A stretch of 64,000 nt of DNA from Alkalihalobacillus trypoxylicola. Lineage in GTDB: Bacteria > Bacillota > Bacilli > Bacillales > Bacillaceae_D. Made by a program: the position numbers and the translations under genes. Location of the stretch: contig NZ_LTAO01000023.1 of assembly GCF_001590785.1 (NCBI RefSeq), forward strand, positions 514,100 to 578,099, written 5' to 3'. This document shows positions 57,752 to 64,000 of this stretch, piece after piece. How positions within the stretch are numbered: position 1 is the stretch's first letter; every line of letters starts with the position of its first letter. The notes under the pieces are model-generated. The model was given only the letters and a program-made list of their open reading frames with translations, searched no databases and was not told the DNA's origin.

Positions 57752-58524
57752 TTTTTCTTCCCTCCTGTTTTTGCTTCAACACGAGCTTCTTTTCTCTTAT
57801 TCGCACCTGGTCCTGTAATAAAGTATGTTTGTGCAATCATAAAGAGGTTACCAACTACCCAGTATAAAGCTAGTGCTGCTGGGAAGAAGAAAGCAAATAC
57901 CCCAATCATAATTGGCATGATGTACAACAAAATCTTCATTTGAGGATTGGTTTGGTCAACCATCATCATTTTTTGCTGAATAAACGTAGTTAAAGCAGCA
58001 ATAATTGGTAGGATATAATCTGGACGGTCCAATGCGAACCATAAGAATTGATCGCCACCGATCTCACGCGTTCTCATAATCGCATGATAAAGTGCAAGTA
58101 AAATAGGCATTTGTACAAAAATCGGTAAACATCCCGCTAGTGGATTGACTCCTCTTTCTTGCCATAAACCCATCATTTCCTGCTGTAGCTTTTGCTGAGT
58201 TTTTTGGTCCTTAGCACTATATTTTTCTTGCAATTTCTTAATCTCAGGTTGAATTTCCTGCATCGCTTTTGTACTTTTTGTCTGTTTTATCATTAGAGGT
58301 AGTACTAAAAACCTCAATAATACAGTAACTGCGACAATGGCCAAACCATAGCTGCCACTAAAAAAATCGGCTAAATAAATAATCAGCCAAGATAATGGAT
58401 ATACAAAAATCGTATTCCAAATCCCTTCACTTTCACTTGTAATTGGTTGGTCAATCTCAAAACATCCCGTTAATAAAACGAGGGTTCCAACCAATACAGC
58501 TGCAAGGCTAAACTTCTTGAGCAC
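57748..58524 (-). CDS. spoIIIJ: Membrane protein insertase SpoIIIJ (YidC/Oxa1 family)
   Basis: Lipoprotein insertase of 258 residues that inserts membrane proteins and is needed for sigma-G activation in the forespore. Type II signal peptide with lipobox LTGC (Cys 21), five membrane helices, the conserved MIKQTKS loop, the coiled cytoplasmic hairpin ([20 protein letters not shown]) and a basic C-terminus. GTG start with AAGGAGG 7 nt upstream. Between rnpA and jag; a second copy (YqjG type) is expected elsewhere in the genome. Confidence 0.96.
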   Translation of the reverse strand: MLKKFSLAAVLVGTLVLLTGCFEIDQPITSESEGIWNTIFVYPLSWLIIYLADFFSGSYGLAIVAVTVLLRFLVLPLMIKQTKSTKAMQEIQPEIKKLQEKYSAKDQKTQQKLQQEMMGLWQERGVNPLAGCLPIFVQMPILLALYHAIMRTREIGGDQFLWFALDRPDYILPIIAALTTFIQQKMMMVDQTNPQMKILLYIMPIMIGVFAFFFPAALALYWVVGNLFMIAQTYFITGPGANKRKEARVEAKTGGKKK

Positions 58525-58610
58525 GAGCTCTCCTCCTTGTCCCTCTTTAATTATTTATTCCAAACTGCAACAAACCTGTTTGTCGCAGAGGTTTACTAGA
58601 CTAAATATAT

Positions 58611-58970
58611 TTAAGATTTTTCTTGTTTTCTCTTTTGAAAATAGCGACCTTTTCTCAACACATGATTAAGACTGCTTTCTACCTCAGAATATGTCATGTT
58701 TGACACTGGTTTCCGTGCAATCACAACATAATCATAATGACTATGTAGACGCTCTCTATTCTCTTGGAAAAAAGCTCGAATCATTCTTTTCACTCTATTT
58801 CTCGTTACTGCATTACCTACTTTTTTACTAACAGATAAGCCCAATCGAAACAGTTCTTGTCCCTCTTTTGATAATGCATAAATAACAAATTGGCGATTCG
58901 CTATCGAAACCCCTTCATTAAAAACGAGCGAGAATTCATCATTCTTTTTGATCCGTTGCTCTTTTTTCAT
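58611..58970 (-). CDS. rnpA: Ribonuclease P protein component
   Basis: Protein subunit (119 residues) of RNase P, which matures tRNA 5' ends. Family core RNRVKRMIRAFF (the RNR motif) and FNEGVSIANRQFVIYAL are present. I start at ATG 58970 (MKKEQRIKKNDEF): a GAGGTG ribosome site lies 7 nt upstream, and the in-frame TTG five codons earlier overlaps it. Between rpmH and spoIIIJ as in nearly all bacteria. Confidence 0.97.
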   Translation of the reverse strand: MKKEQRIKKNDEFSLVFNEGVSIANRQFVIYALSKEGQELFRLGLSVSKKVGNAVTRNRVKRMIRAFFQENRERLHSHYDYVVIARKPVSNMTYSEVESSLNHVLRKGRYFQKRKQEKS

Positions 58971-59063
58971 TCTTTTACACCTCAAAACGCAAATGTATGA
59001 TTCTTTTTGCGCTCAACATTTACCTTATTACTTATCTAGTACTCCATAGAAATCAAATATCGG

Positions 59064-59090
59064 AAAAAGACCACTGATAACCAGTGGTCT
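59064..59090 (-). terminator. Terminator-like hairpin at the end of rpmH
   Basis: Perfect 9-bp stem AGACCACTG / CAGTGGTCT with a 5-nt loop and five T on the minus strand. Its first arm overlaps the rpmH stop codon, so it lies between rpmH and rnpA. Confidence 0.8.
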
Positions 59091-59226
59091 ATGCAGATAA
59101 CACTTTTCTTCCTTTACGACGACGACGAGCTAAAACTTTTCTTCCGTTTTTTGTGCTCATACGCGCACGGAATCCGTGTACCTTTTTACGTTTACGATTA
59201 TTAGGTTGAAATGTTGGTTTTCCCAT
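59089..59226 (-). CDS. rpmH: 50S ribosomal protein bL34
   Basis: Very basic 45-residue protein of the large subunit, beginning [10 protein letters not shown] and ending [12 protein letters not shown]. One residue longer at the N-terminus than B. subtilis bL34; I recall this GKPTFQP form from other alkaliphilic bacilli but cannot check it. Ribosome site GAGGTG precedes the ATG. It has its own strong promoter (59434-59463) and a hairpin at its stop codon. Confidence 0.97.
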   Translation of the reverse strand: MGKPTFQPNNRKRKKVHGFRARMSTKNGRKVLARRRRKGRKVLSA

Positions 59227-59433
59227 TTATTACACCTCCCTCGAGGATATTAAGAAAAGCGCAAAGCGCCTATTATTTAGCAATAGCAAATGTCCTTATA
59301 AAATTTCCATAAGATTTCTCGTCTTTATACCTCTATCATAGACGAATTAGCCTTGCTCATAAACCTCTTGCGCTAGACATCCATATTTAAATCTTTCTTT
59401 TTCCGAAATGCTTGATAAAAGACATTCTTGTAA

Positions 59434-59463
59434 ATTATACGGAACATAAGGCTATGTTGTCAA
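59434..59463 (-). promoter_or_regulatory. SigA promoter of rpmH
   Basis: Minus-strand consensus -35 TTGACA, 18-nt spacer, perfect -10 TATAAT, giving a leader of about 200 nt before rpmH. Confidence 0.85.
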
Positions 59464-59655
59464 GAATCGATTTGTTCGATCATTCTTTTATTTATTTTTT
59501 CACTTCCGTATTACTTTCTCCTCCGTTGTGGATAACCATTTATCGACAGCATTCGTGCTGTCCCCAAACTTATCGACAGATTATGCACATATCTTGTGTT
59601 GTGGACAAAAGGTAACCACAACATACTGTGCTATGTGGATAAAGTAATATAACCG

Positions 59656-59684
59656 TTGCGGTACAAGCTTTTTTTTGCTATGAT
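59656..59684 (+). promoter_or_regulatory. Candidate dnaA promoter
   Basis: -35 TTGCGG, 17-nt spacer, -10 TATGAT, just downstream of the perfect DnaA box at 59634, which suits DnaA autorepression. The leader to dnaA would be about 340 nt. Confidence 0.5.
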
Positions 59685-59721
59685 TATTATGTTTTCACTC
59701 GTGGACATTAAAGATTATCAT

Positions 59722-59764
59722 AAAGCCTGTCCACAGGCTGTGGGTAAGGTTGTGGACAGGCTTT
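59722..59764. repeat. 14-bp inverted repeat in oriC made of DnaA-box-like sequence
   Basis: AAAGCCTGTCCACA (59722-59735) and its exact complement TGTGGACAGGCTTT (59751-59764) enclose 15 nt that hold a one-mismatch DnaA box. It could form a cruciform or an RNA hairpin in the dnaA leader. Confidence 0.85.
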
Positions 59765-60032
59765 AATTATTGTGAATTTTTTCATCCACAGAAGTGTGTG
59801 ATCGTTTATAATGACGTTTTTCTACTATATTATATCTTACTACACATTTTTATCACATTTTATATTTATGCACCTCTATTCAATTACTTATACAAAACTT
59901 ATACACTCGTTATTTTACTTACACTCTGTGATCTTTTTTTACCTAGATACCAGAGGTTTTTAAGTTTGCAAGCTTTTGAAGAGGATGCTCATCAGGTTAT
60001 TTAAATACTGAAAGGAAAAGGAGGTTTATCTC

Positions 60033-61385
60033 TTGGAAAATATTCATGATTTGTGGGAGCGGGTATTAGCTGAAATAGAGAAAAAAGTTAGTAAACCTAG
60101 CTATGAAACTTGGTTAAAATCTACAAAAGCCAATGATATCCAAAATGATTCTATTATTATTACAGCACCAAATGAGTTTGCCCGCGATTGGTTAGAAGAC
60201 CACTATTCTGAATTAACATCAGAAACGATAGAGCATATAACTGGTTCTCGTTTAACACCAAAATTTGTCATACCAGAGCATAAATCGGACAATGATTTAT
60301 TTTTAGAGCCTATCCCCAAAAAACCGCCAGAGTCTCAAGATCAATCTACAAGTTCCTTTACAAAATCAATGCTAAATGAGAAATATACGTTTAATACATT
60401 TGTCATTGGTTCAGGGAACCGTTTTGCCCATGCAGCTTCACTTGCTGTAGCTGAAGCACCAGCAAAAGCTTATAACCCTTTGTTTATTTATGGTGGAGTT
60501 GGATTAGGTAAAACTCACTTGATGCATGCAATTGGACATTATGTGACCGATCATAATCCAAATGCTAAAGTGGTCTATCTTTCTTCAGAAAAATTTACAA
60601 ATGAATTTATTAATGCGATTCGTGATAATAAAGCGATTGATTTTCGTAATAAATATCGAAAAGTCGACGTTCTTTTAATAGATGATATTCAATTTTTAGC
60701 TGGAAAAGAATCAACTCAGGAAGAATTTTTCCATACTTTTAATGCTTTACATGAAGAATCAAAACAAATCGTTATTTCAAGTGACCGACCTCCAAAAGAG
60801 ATTCCTACTCTTGAGGATCGATTACGTTCTAGATTTGAGTGGGGTCTGATTACAGACATTACTCCACCAGATTTAGAGACAAGGATTGCGATTTTGAGAA
60901 AAAAAGCAAAAGCAGAAAACTTAGATATACCTAACGAAGTCATGCTCTATATCGCCAATCAAATCGATACGAATATTCGTGAATTAGAAGGTGCTTTAAT
61001 AAGAGTTGTCGCTTATTCTTCGCTCATTAATCAAGATATGAATGCCGATTTAGCAGCTGAAGCACTTAAGGATATTATTCCAAATGCTAAGCCTAAAATG
61101 ATTACCATTGTCGATATTCAACGAATTGTTGGTGAGCACTTCCAAGTAAAGCTAGAAGATTTTAAAGCGAAAAAGAGAACAAAGTCCGTTGCTTTTCCAC
61201 GACAAATTGCTATGTATTTGTCCAGAGAATTAACCGACTCCTCGCTCCCTAAAATAGGAAGTGAATTCGGGGGACGTGACCATACGACTGTCATTCATGC
61301 TCACGAAAAAATCTCAAAGCTATTAGCTAGTGATCAAGATTTACAAAAGAAGCTTCAGGAAATTAGTGAACAAATTCGTTCTTAG
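60033..61385 (+). CDS. dnaA: Chromosomal replication initiator DnaA
   Basis: AAA+ initiator (450 residues) that binds DnaA boxes and melts oriC. Domain I (1-85), flexible domain II, AAA+ domain III with Walker [10 protein letters not shown], Walker [10 protein letters not shown] and the arginine-finger region LRSRFEWGL, and DNA-binding domain IV with [16 protein letters not shown] and [11 protein letters not shown]. The TTG start is supported by AAGGAGG exactly 8 nt upstream and by the family N-terminus MENIHDLW. A rare start codon may limit its synthesis. Flanked by DnaA-box arrays on both sides. Confidence 0.98.
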   Translation: MENIHDLWERVLAEIEKKVSKPSYETWLKSTKANDIQNDSIIITAPNEFARDWLEDHYSELTSETIEHITGSRLTPKFVIPEHKSDNDLFLEPIPKKPPESQDQSTSSFTKSMLNEKYTFNTFVIGSGNRFAHAASLAVAEAPAKAYNPLFIYGGVGLGKTHLMHAIGHYVTDHNPNAKVVYLSSEKFTNEFINAIRDNKAIDFRNKYRKVDVLLIDDIQFLAGKESTQEEFFHTFNALHEESKQIVISSDRPPKEIPTLEDRLRSRFEWGLITDITPPDLETRIAILRKKAKAENLDIPNEVMLYIANQIDTNIRELEGALIRVVAYSSLINQDMNADLAAEALKDIIPNAKPKMITIVDIQRIVGEHFQVKLEDFKAKKRTKSVAFPRQIAMYLSRELTDSSLPKIGSEFGGRDHTTVIHAHEKISKLLASDQDLQKKLQEISEQIRS

Positions 61386-61392
61386 TGAATAG

Positions 61393-61505
61393 TGTGCATA
61401 ACATGGCCTTATTCACCCACAGATTATTAACATGTGAATAACAACTTAACACTAAGAAAATCTGAGTTATCCACATATTAACAAGCCCTATTACTATTAC
61501 TACTA
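61393..61505. other. oriC: oriC, downstream DnaA boxes and DnaA-trio unwinding region (incC-like)
   Basis: Between dnaA and dnaN: boxes TGTGCATAA (61393-61401, one mismatch), TGTGAATAA (61433-61441, one mismatch) and a perfect TTATCCACA (61467-61475). Thirteen bases after the last box begins CTA-TTA-CTA-TTA-CTA-CTA (61488-61505), a DnaA-trio tract read on the complementary strand as 3'-GAT/AAT repeats, leading into an A/T-rich stretch. This is the arrangement at the B. subtilis unwinding site. Confidence 0.85.
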
Positions 61506-61545
61506 TATTTTTAAAAGATCTATATAATTAAAAGGAGTTACAAGT

Positions 61546-62688
61546 ATGCATCTAATAATCGAACGCAATCGCTTTGTTCATGACGTTCAAAGAGTAGCCA
61601 AGGCTGTTTCTTCAAGAACAACCATCCCCATTTTAACGGGAATAAAAATCGTTGCTAATAATCAAGGTATCACTTTAACAGGTAGTGATTCAGATATTTC
61701 TATCGAAACGTTTATTCCAAAAGAAGAAGAAGGTAGCGAAATTATATCGATTAAAGATCCAGGAAGTATTGTTTTACAAGCAAAATATTTTGCTGAGATT
61801 GTAAAGAAATTATCTGGAGATACGATTGAATTAAGTGTGCAAGATCAATTTGCAACCACCATTAAATCAGGTTCTGCTATTTTTAACTTAAATGGGCTCG
61901 ATCCTGAGGAATATCCTAGATTACCACAGGTAGAAGAAGAATTAGTTTTTCGTCTACCGCAGGATATTTTAAGAAATACGATCAGACAGACCGTATTCGC
62001 TGTGTCCACTCAGGAAACACGCCCGGTATTGACAGGTGTAAACCTAGAAACAAACGAGGAGCAGCTAATCTGTACTGCAACAGATAGTCACCGTTTGGCT
62101 ATGAGAAAAACTAAGGTTGTTCGTAATGATGAACAACTAACCTTTGAAAATGTTGTCATTCCAGGGAAGAGTTTGAATGAGTTAAGCAAAATTATTGATG
62201 AGAGTAACGAGGATATTGAAATTGTTGTTACGGATAATCAAATTCTTTTTAAATTAAAAAATCTACTTTTCTTTTCAAGGTTATTAGAAGGGAAATACCC
62301 AGTTACTAAAAATATGATTCCTAATCACTATAAAACAACGATGCAGGTTAAAACGAAATCTTTTCTACAAACATTAGAGCGTGCTTTGTTGCTTTCTAGG
62401 GAAGCCAAAAATAATGTAGTTAATTTAAAAACATTAGAGGATGGACTCATTGAAATTACCTCAATATCTCCGGAAATCGGAAAAGTAACAGAAAGAATAC
62501 AAAGTGAAGGCTTTGATGGAGAGGATATGAGAATTTCCTTTAACGGTAAGAATGTTATAGATGCCCTGAAGGTTATTGATAGTGATGATATTAGTGTGGA
62601 ATTTACTGGGGCCATGAGTCCTTTTGTCATTAAACCGATCGAACAAGACCATTATTTACATTTGTTTTCTCCTGTTAGAACTTACTAA
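61546..62688 (+). CDS. dnaN: DNA polymerase III beta sliding clamp
   Basis: Homodimeric ring clamp (380 residues, three repeated domains of about 125 residues) that tethers polymerases and other proteins to DNA. N-terminus MHLIIERNRFVHDVQRV, central VLTGVNLETNEEQLICTATDSHRLA and C-terminal PFVIKPIEQDHYLHLFSPVRTY are standard; the last segment forms part of the binding pocket. ATG with AAAGGAG upstream. Downstream of dnaA, so part of the dnaA-dnaN operon. Confidence 0.98.
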   Translation: MHLIIERNRFVHDVQRVAKAVSSRTTIPILTGIKIVANNQGITLTGSDSDISIETFIPKEEEGSEIISIKDPGSIVLQAKYFAEIVKKLSGDTIELSVQDQFATTIKSGSAIFNLNGLDPEEYPRLPQVEEELVFRLPQDILRNTIRQTVFAVSTQETRPVLTGVNLETNEEQLICTATDSHRLAMRKTKVVRNDEQLTFENVVIPGKSLNELSKIIDESNEDIEIVVTDNQILFKLKNLLFFSRLLEGKYPVTKNMIPNHYKTTMQVKTKSFLQTLERALLLSREAKNNVVNLKTLEDGLIEITSISPEIGKVTERIQSEGFDGEDMRISFNGKNVIDALKVIDSDDISVEFTGAMSPFVIKPIEQDHYLHLFSPVRTY

Positions 62689-62860
62689 TATGAAGAGTTC
62701 GTTTGATTTTTTTGAATCAGACTTGGCGAGAACGATTTACTTTAGTACAATATAAAGAGATAAATAAAAAGCGGCTAGATGAGACAGCATTTCACCAACT
62801 GATTTGCTGTCTTGCGTTTGATAAGGGAATTCTTAAAAGGACGGAAAGAAGTGAGATGAA

Positions 62861-63073
62861 TTGGAGTACATTAAAATTTCAACTGAATATATAACACTTG
62901 GACAGCTATTAAAAGAAGTAGGTGAGATAGATACAGGTGGTATGGCAAAATGGTATTTATCTGAGCATGAGGTCTATGTGAATAATGAATTGGAAAACCG
63001 AAGAGGTAGAAAGCTTTATATTGGAAATGTCGTTCAATTAGCGAACGGTCAAAAATATGAAATTATCTCTTAA
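62861..63073 (+). CDS. yaaA: S4-domain RNA-binding protein YaaA (RlbA)
   Basis: Small 70-residue S4-domain protein found between dnaN and recF in Firmicutes, probably RNA-binding and linked to ribosome assembly. Core segment ITLGQLLKEVGEIDTGGMAK then YLSEHEVYVNNELENRRGRKL, which is the S4 RNA-binding loop. TTG start, with GAAGTGAG upstream. The 170 nt between dnaN and this gene (62689-62860) hold no gene I can support. Confidence 0.92.
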   Translation: MEYIKISTEYITLGQLLKEVGEIDTGGMAKWYLSEHEVYVNNELENRRGRKLYIGNVVQLANGQKYEIIS

Positions 63074-63089
63074 TTAGAGGTTAAATTGA

Positions 63090-64000
63090 ATGTATATTAA
63101 ATCACTTTCTGTCAAATATTTTAGAAACTATCAACAAGCAAGTTTGAGCTTTGATCCAAGGGTGAATGTATGTATTGGTGAAAATGCTCAAGGAAAAACC
63201 AATTTAATTGAGGCTATTTATGTCCTAGCTTTAGCTAAGTCACACCGGACAAGCAATGACAAGGAATTAATAAGCTGGGATGAAGAGTTTGCTCGTATAC
63301 AAGGGGAGATTGTAAAAGAGACTTCGACGATTAAATTGGATGTTGTGATTTCTACAAAAGGAAAAAAGGCTAAAATAAATGGGTTGGAGCAGAGGAAGTT
63401 AAGTGAGTATGTAGGAGCGGTTAATGTGGTAATGTTTGCTCCGGAGGATTTAAACCTAGTCAAGGGTAGTCCGCAAATTAGAAGAAGGTTTATTGACCGG
63501 GAGTTAGGGCAAATTAATCCTCTTTATTTATATCATTTAAGCCTGTATCAAAAGGTGCTTCAACAAAGGAATCAATTGTTAAAGCAATTTCAATTAAAAA
63601 AAGGCTCTCCAGAGATGCTTGATATATTAACTGACCAGCTTATTCCATTAGCTGCAGAGGTTATTAAGAAGCGATTTCAATTTGTGAAACAGCTTCAGGG
63701 ATGGGCTGAAGCTATTCATACTGATATTAGTAGAGGAAAAGAAAAGCTAGAATTAACCTATTTAGCTTCATCTAACGTATCAGAACAACTAGATTTGACG
63801 AAAATAAAAGAAGAATTCTATCAAACCTATCAAGCAAAAAAACAAAAAGAAATACAAAGAGGTGTGACGCTTTTTGGACCTCATCGTGATGATTTAGGAT
63901 TTAAAGTAAATGGCAAGGATGTACAAACATATGGGTCTCAAGGCCAACAAAGAACAACTGCCTTAGCCATTAAACTAGCTGAAATTGAGTTAATAAATTC
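63090..64000 (+). CDS. recF: DNA replication and repair protein RecF, partial (3' end outside window)
   Basis: SMC-like ATPase that binds ssDNA gaps and helps load RecA with RecO and RecR. The first 303 codons are present: [16 protein letters not shown], Walker [10 protein letters not shown] (about 30-38), the long helical arm, the RecF signature [10 protein letters not shown] and the signature motif [19 protein letters not shown]; the Walker B end lies beyond base 64000. ATG with GAGG about 9 nt upstream, 16 nt after yaaA. gyrB would be expected next. Confidence 0.97.
   Translation, partial: MYIKSLSVKYFRNYQQASLSFDPRVNVCIGENAQGKTNLIEAIYVLALAKSHRTSNDKELISWDEEFARIQGEIVKETSTIKLDVVISTKGKKAKINGLEQRKLSEYVGAVNVVMFAPEDLNLVKGSPQIRRRFIDRELGQINPLYLYHLSLYQKVLQQRNQLLKQFQLKKGSPEMLDILTDQLIPLAAEVIKKRFQFVKQLQGWAEAIHTDISRGKEKLELTYLASSNVSEQLDLTKIKEEFYQTYQAKKQKEIQRGVTLFGPHRDDLGFKVNGKDVQTYGSQGQQRTTALAIKLAEIELIN

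Larger units (their letters stand above)
59527..59790. other. oriC: oriC, upstream DnaA-box array (incA/incB-like)
   Basis: Perfect DnaA boxes at 59527-59535 and 59634-59642 (both TGTGGATAA), plus single-mismatch boxes at 59540-59548, 59570-59578 (TTATCGACA), 59581-59589 (TTATGCACA), 59600-59608 (TGTGGACAA), 59739-59747 (TGTGGGTAA) and 59782-59790 (TCATCCACA). This is the usual rpmH-dnaA half of a Bacillus bipartite origin. Reading frames across it have no ribosome sites and are not called. The space from rpmH to dnaA (59227-60032) holds no gene. Confidence 0.9.

Noticed and set aside
59412-60004. Two plus-strand frames (67 and 84 codons) across the rpmH-dnaA region
   Set aside because: They lie in the oriC DnaA-box array, lack ribosome sites and encode low-complexity hydrophobic peptides.
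62703-62894. 63-codon frame between dnaN and yaaA
   Set aside because: No ribosome site, overlaps the start of yaaA, no homology recognised.

Overview
The window is the replication-origin segment of a low-GC, endospore-forming Bacillaceae chromosome. Gene order matches the Bacillus subtilis origin region: htrC-walJIHKR, a tRNA cluster, purA, dnaC, rplI, gdpP, yybS, rpsR-ssb-rpsF, ychF, yyaC, parB-parA, noc, rsmG, mnmG, mnmE, jag, spoIIIJ, rnpA, rpmH on the minus strand, then dnaA, dnaN, yaaA and recF on the plus strand. Sporulation genes (yyaC, spoIIIJ, parAB/noc) support a spore former. The very acidic exported proteins, and a DUF368 carrier whose family is linked to growth at high pH, would fit an alkaliphile or halotolerant species, but this is inference and I cannot name the genus.

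Layout. 1-6450: the essential WalRK cell-wall two-component operon, cut at its htrC end. 6451-7900: a possible small transcript, a small lipoprotein gene and four tRNAs (transcribed Lys-Glu-Asp-Phe). 8059-9345: purA with a PurR-like operator. 9587-15190: a 1867-residue wall-anchored protein with lamin-tail and calcineurin-like phosphoesterase domains, inserted between purA and dnaC. 15365-20130: dnaC, rplI, gdpP, yybS.

20131-42797: about 22 kb of accessory DNA lying where B. subtilis-type genomes have few genes between yybS and rpsR. It holds a gluconate-type kinase, a DUF368 (PopT-type) carrier, an AI-2E family protein, an ABC exporter with its own two-component system, two very small membrane-protein genes, a lipoprotein, a second wall-anchored protein (seven-blade propeller plus six near-identical cadherin-like repeats), a class Ib ribonucleotide reductase operon (nrdHIEF) ending in a dUTPase and controlled by two NrdR boxes, and a cluster of M50 protease, serine hydrolase, GNAT and HAD genes.

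42798-59226: ribosomal/ssb operon, ychF, sporulation protease, class V aminotransferase, partition genes with two perfect parS sites, and the tRNA-modification/membrane-insertase run to rpmH. 59227-61545: bipartite oriC, with DnaA-box arrays on both sides of dnaA and a DnaA-trio tract before dnaN. 61546-64000: dnaN, yaaA and the start of recF.

Things that stand out: a roughly 230-bp structured repeat present twice (29943-30180 and 51221-51449); two giant surface proteins that both end in the unusual sorting motif LPxTA; an inverted repeat built from DnaA-box-like sequence next to dnaA; a DnaA-box cluster between mnmE and jag; and an orphan promoter/terminator pair upstream of walR. Most genes are ordinary core genes. 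No CRISPR array, intact insertion sequence or prophage was seen.
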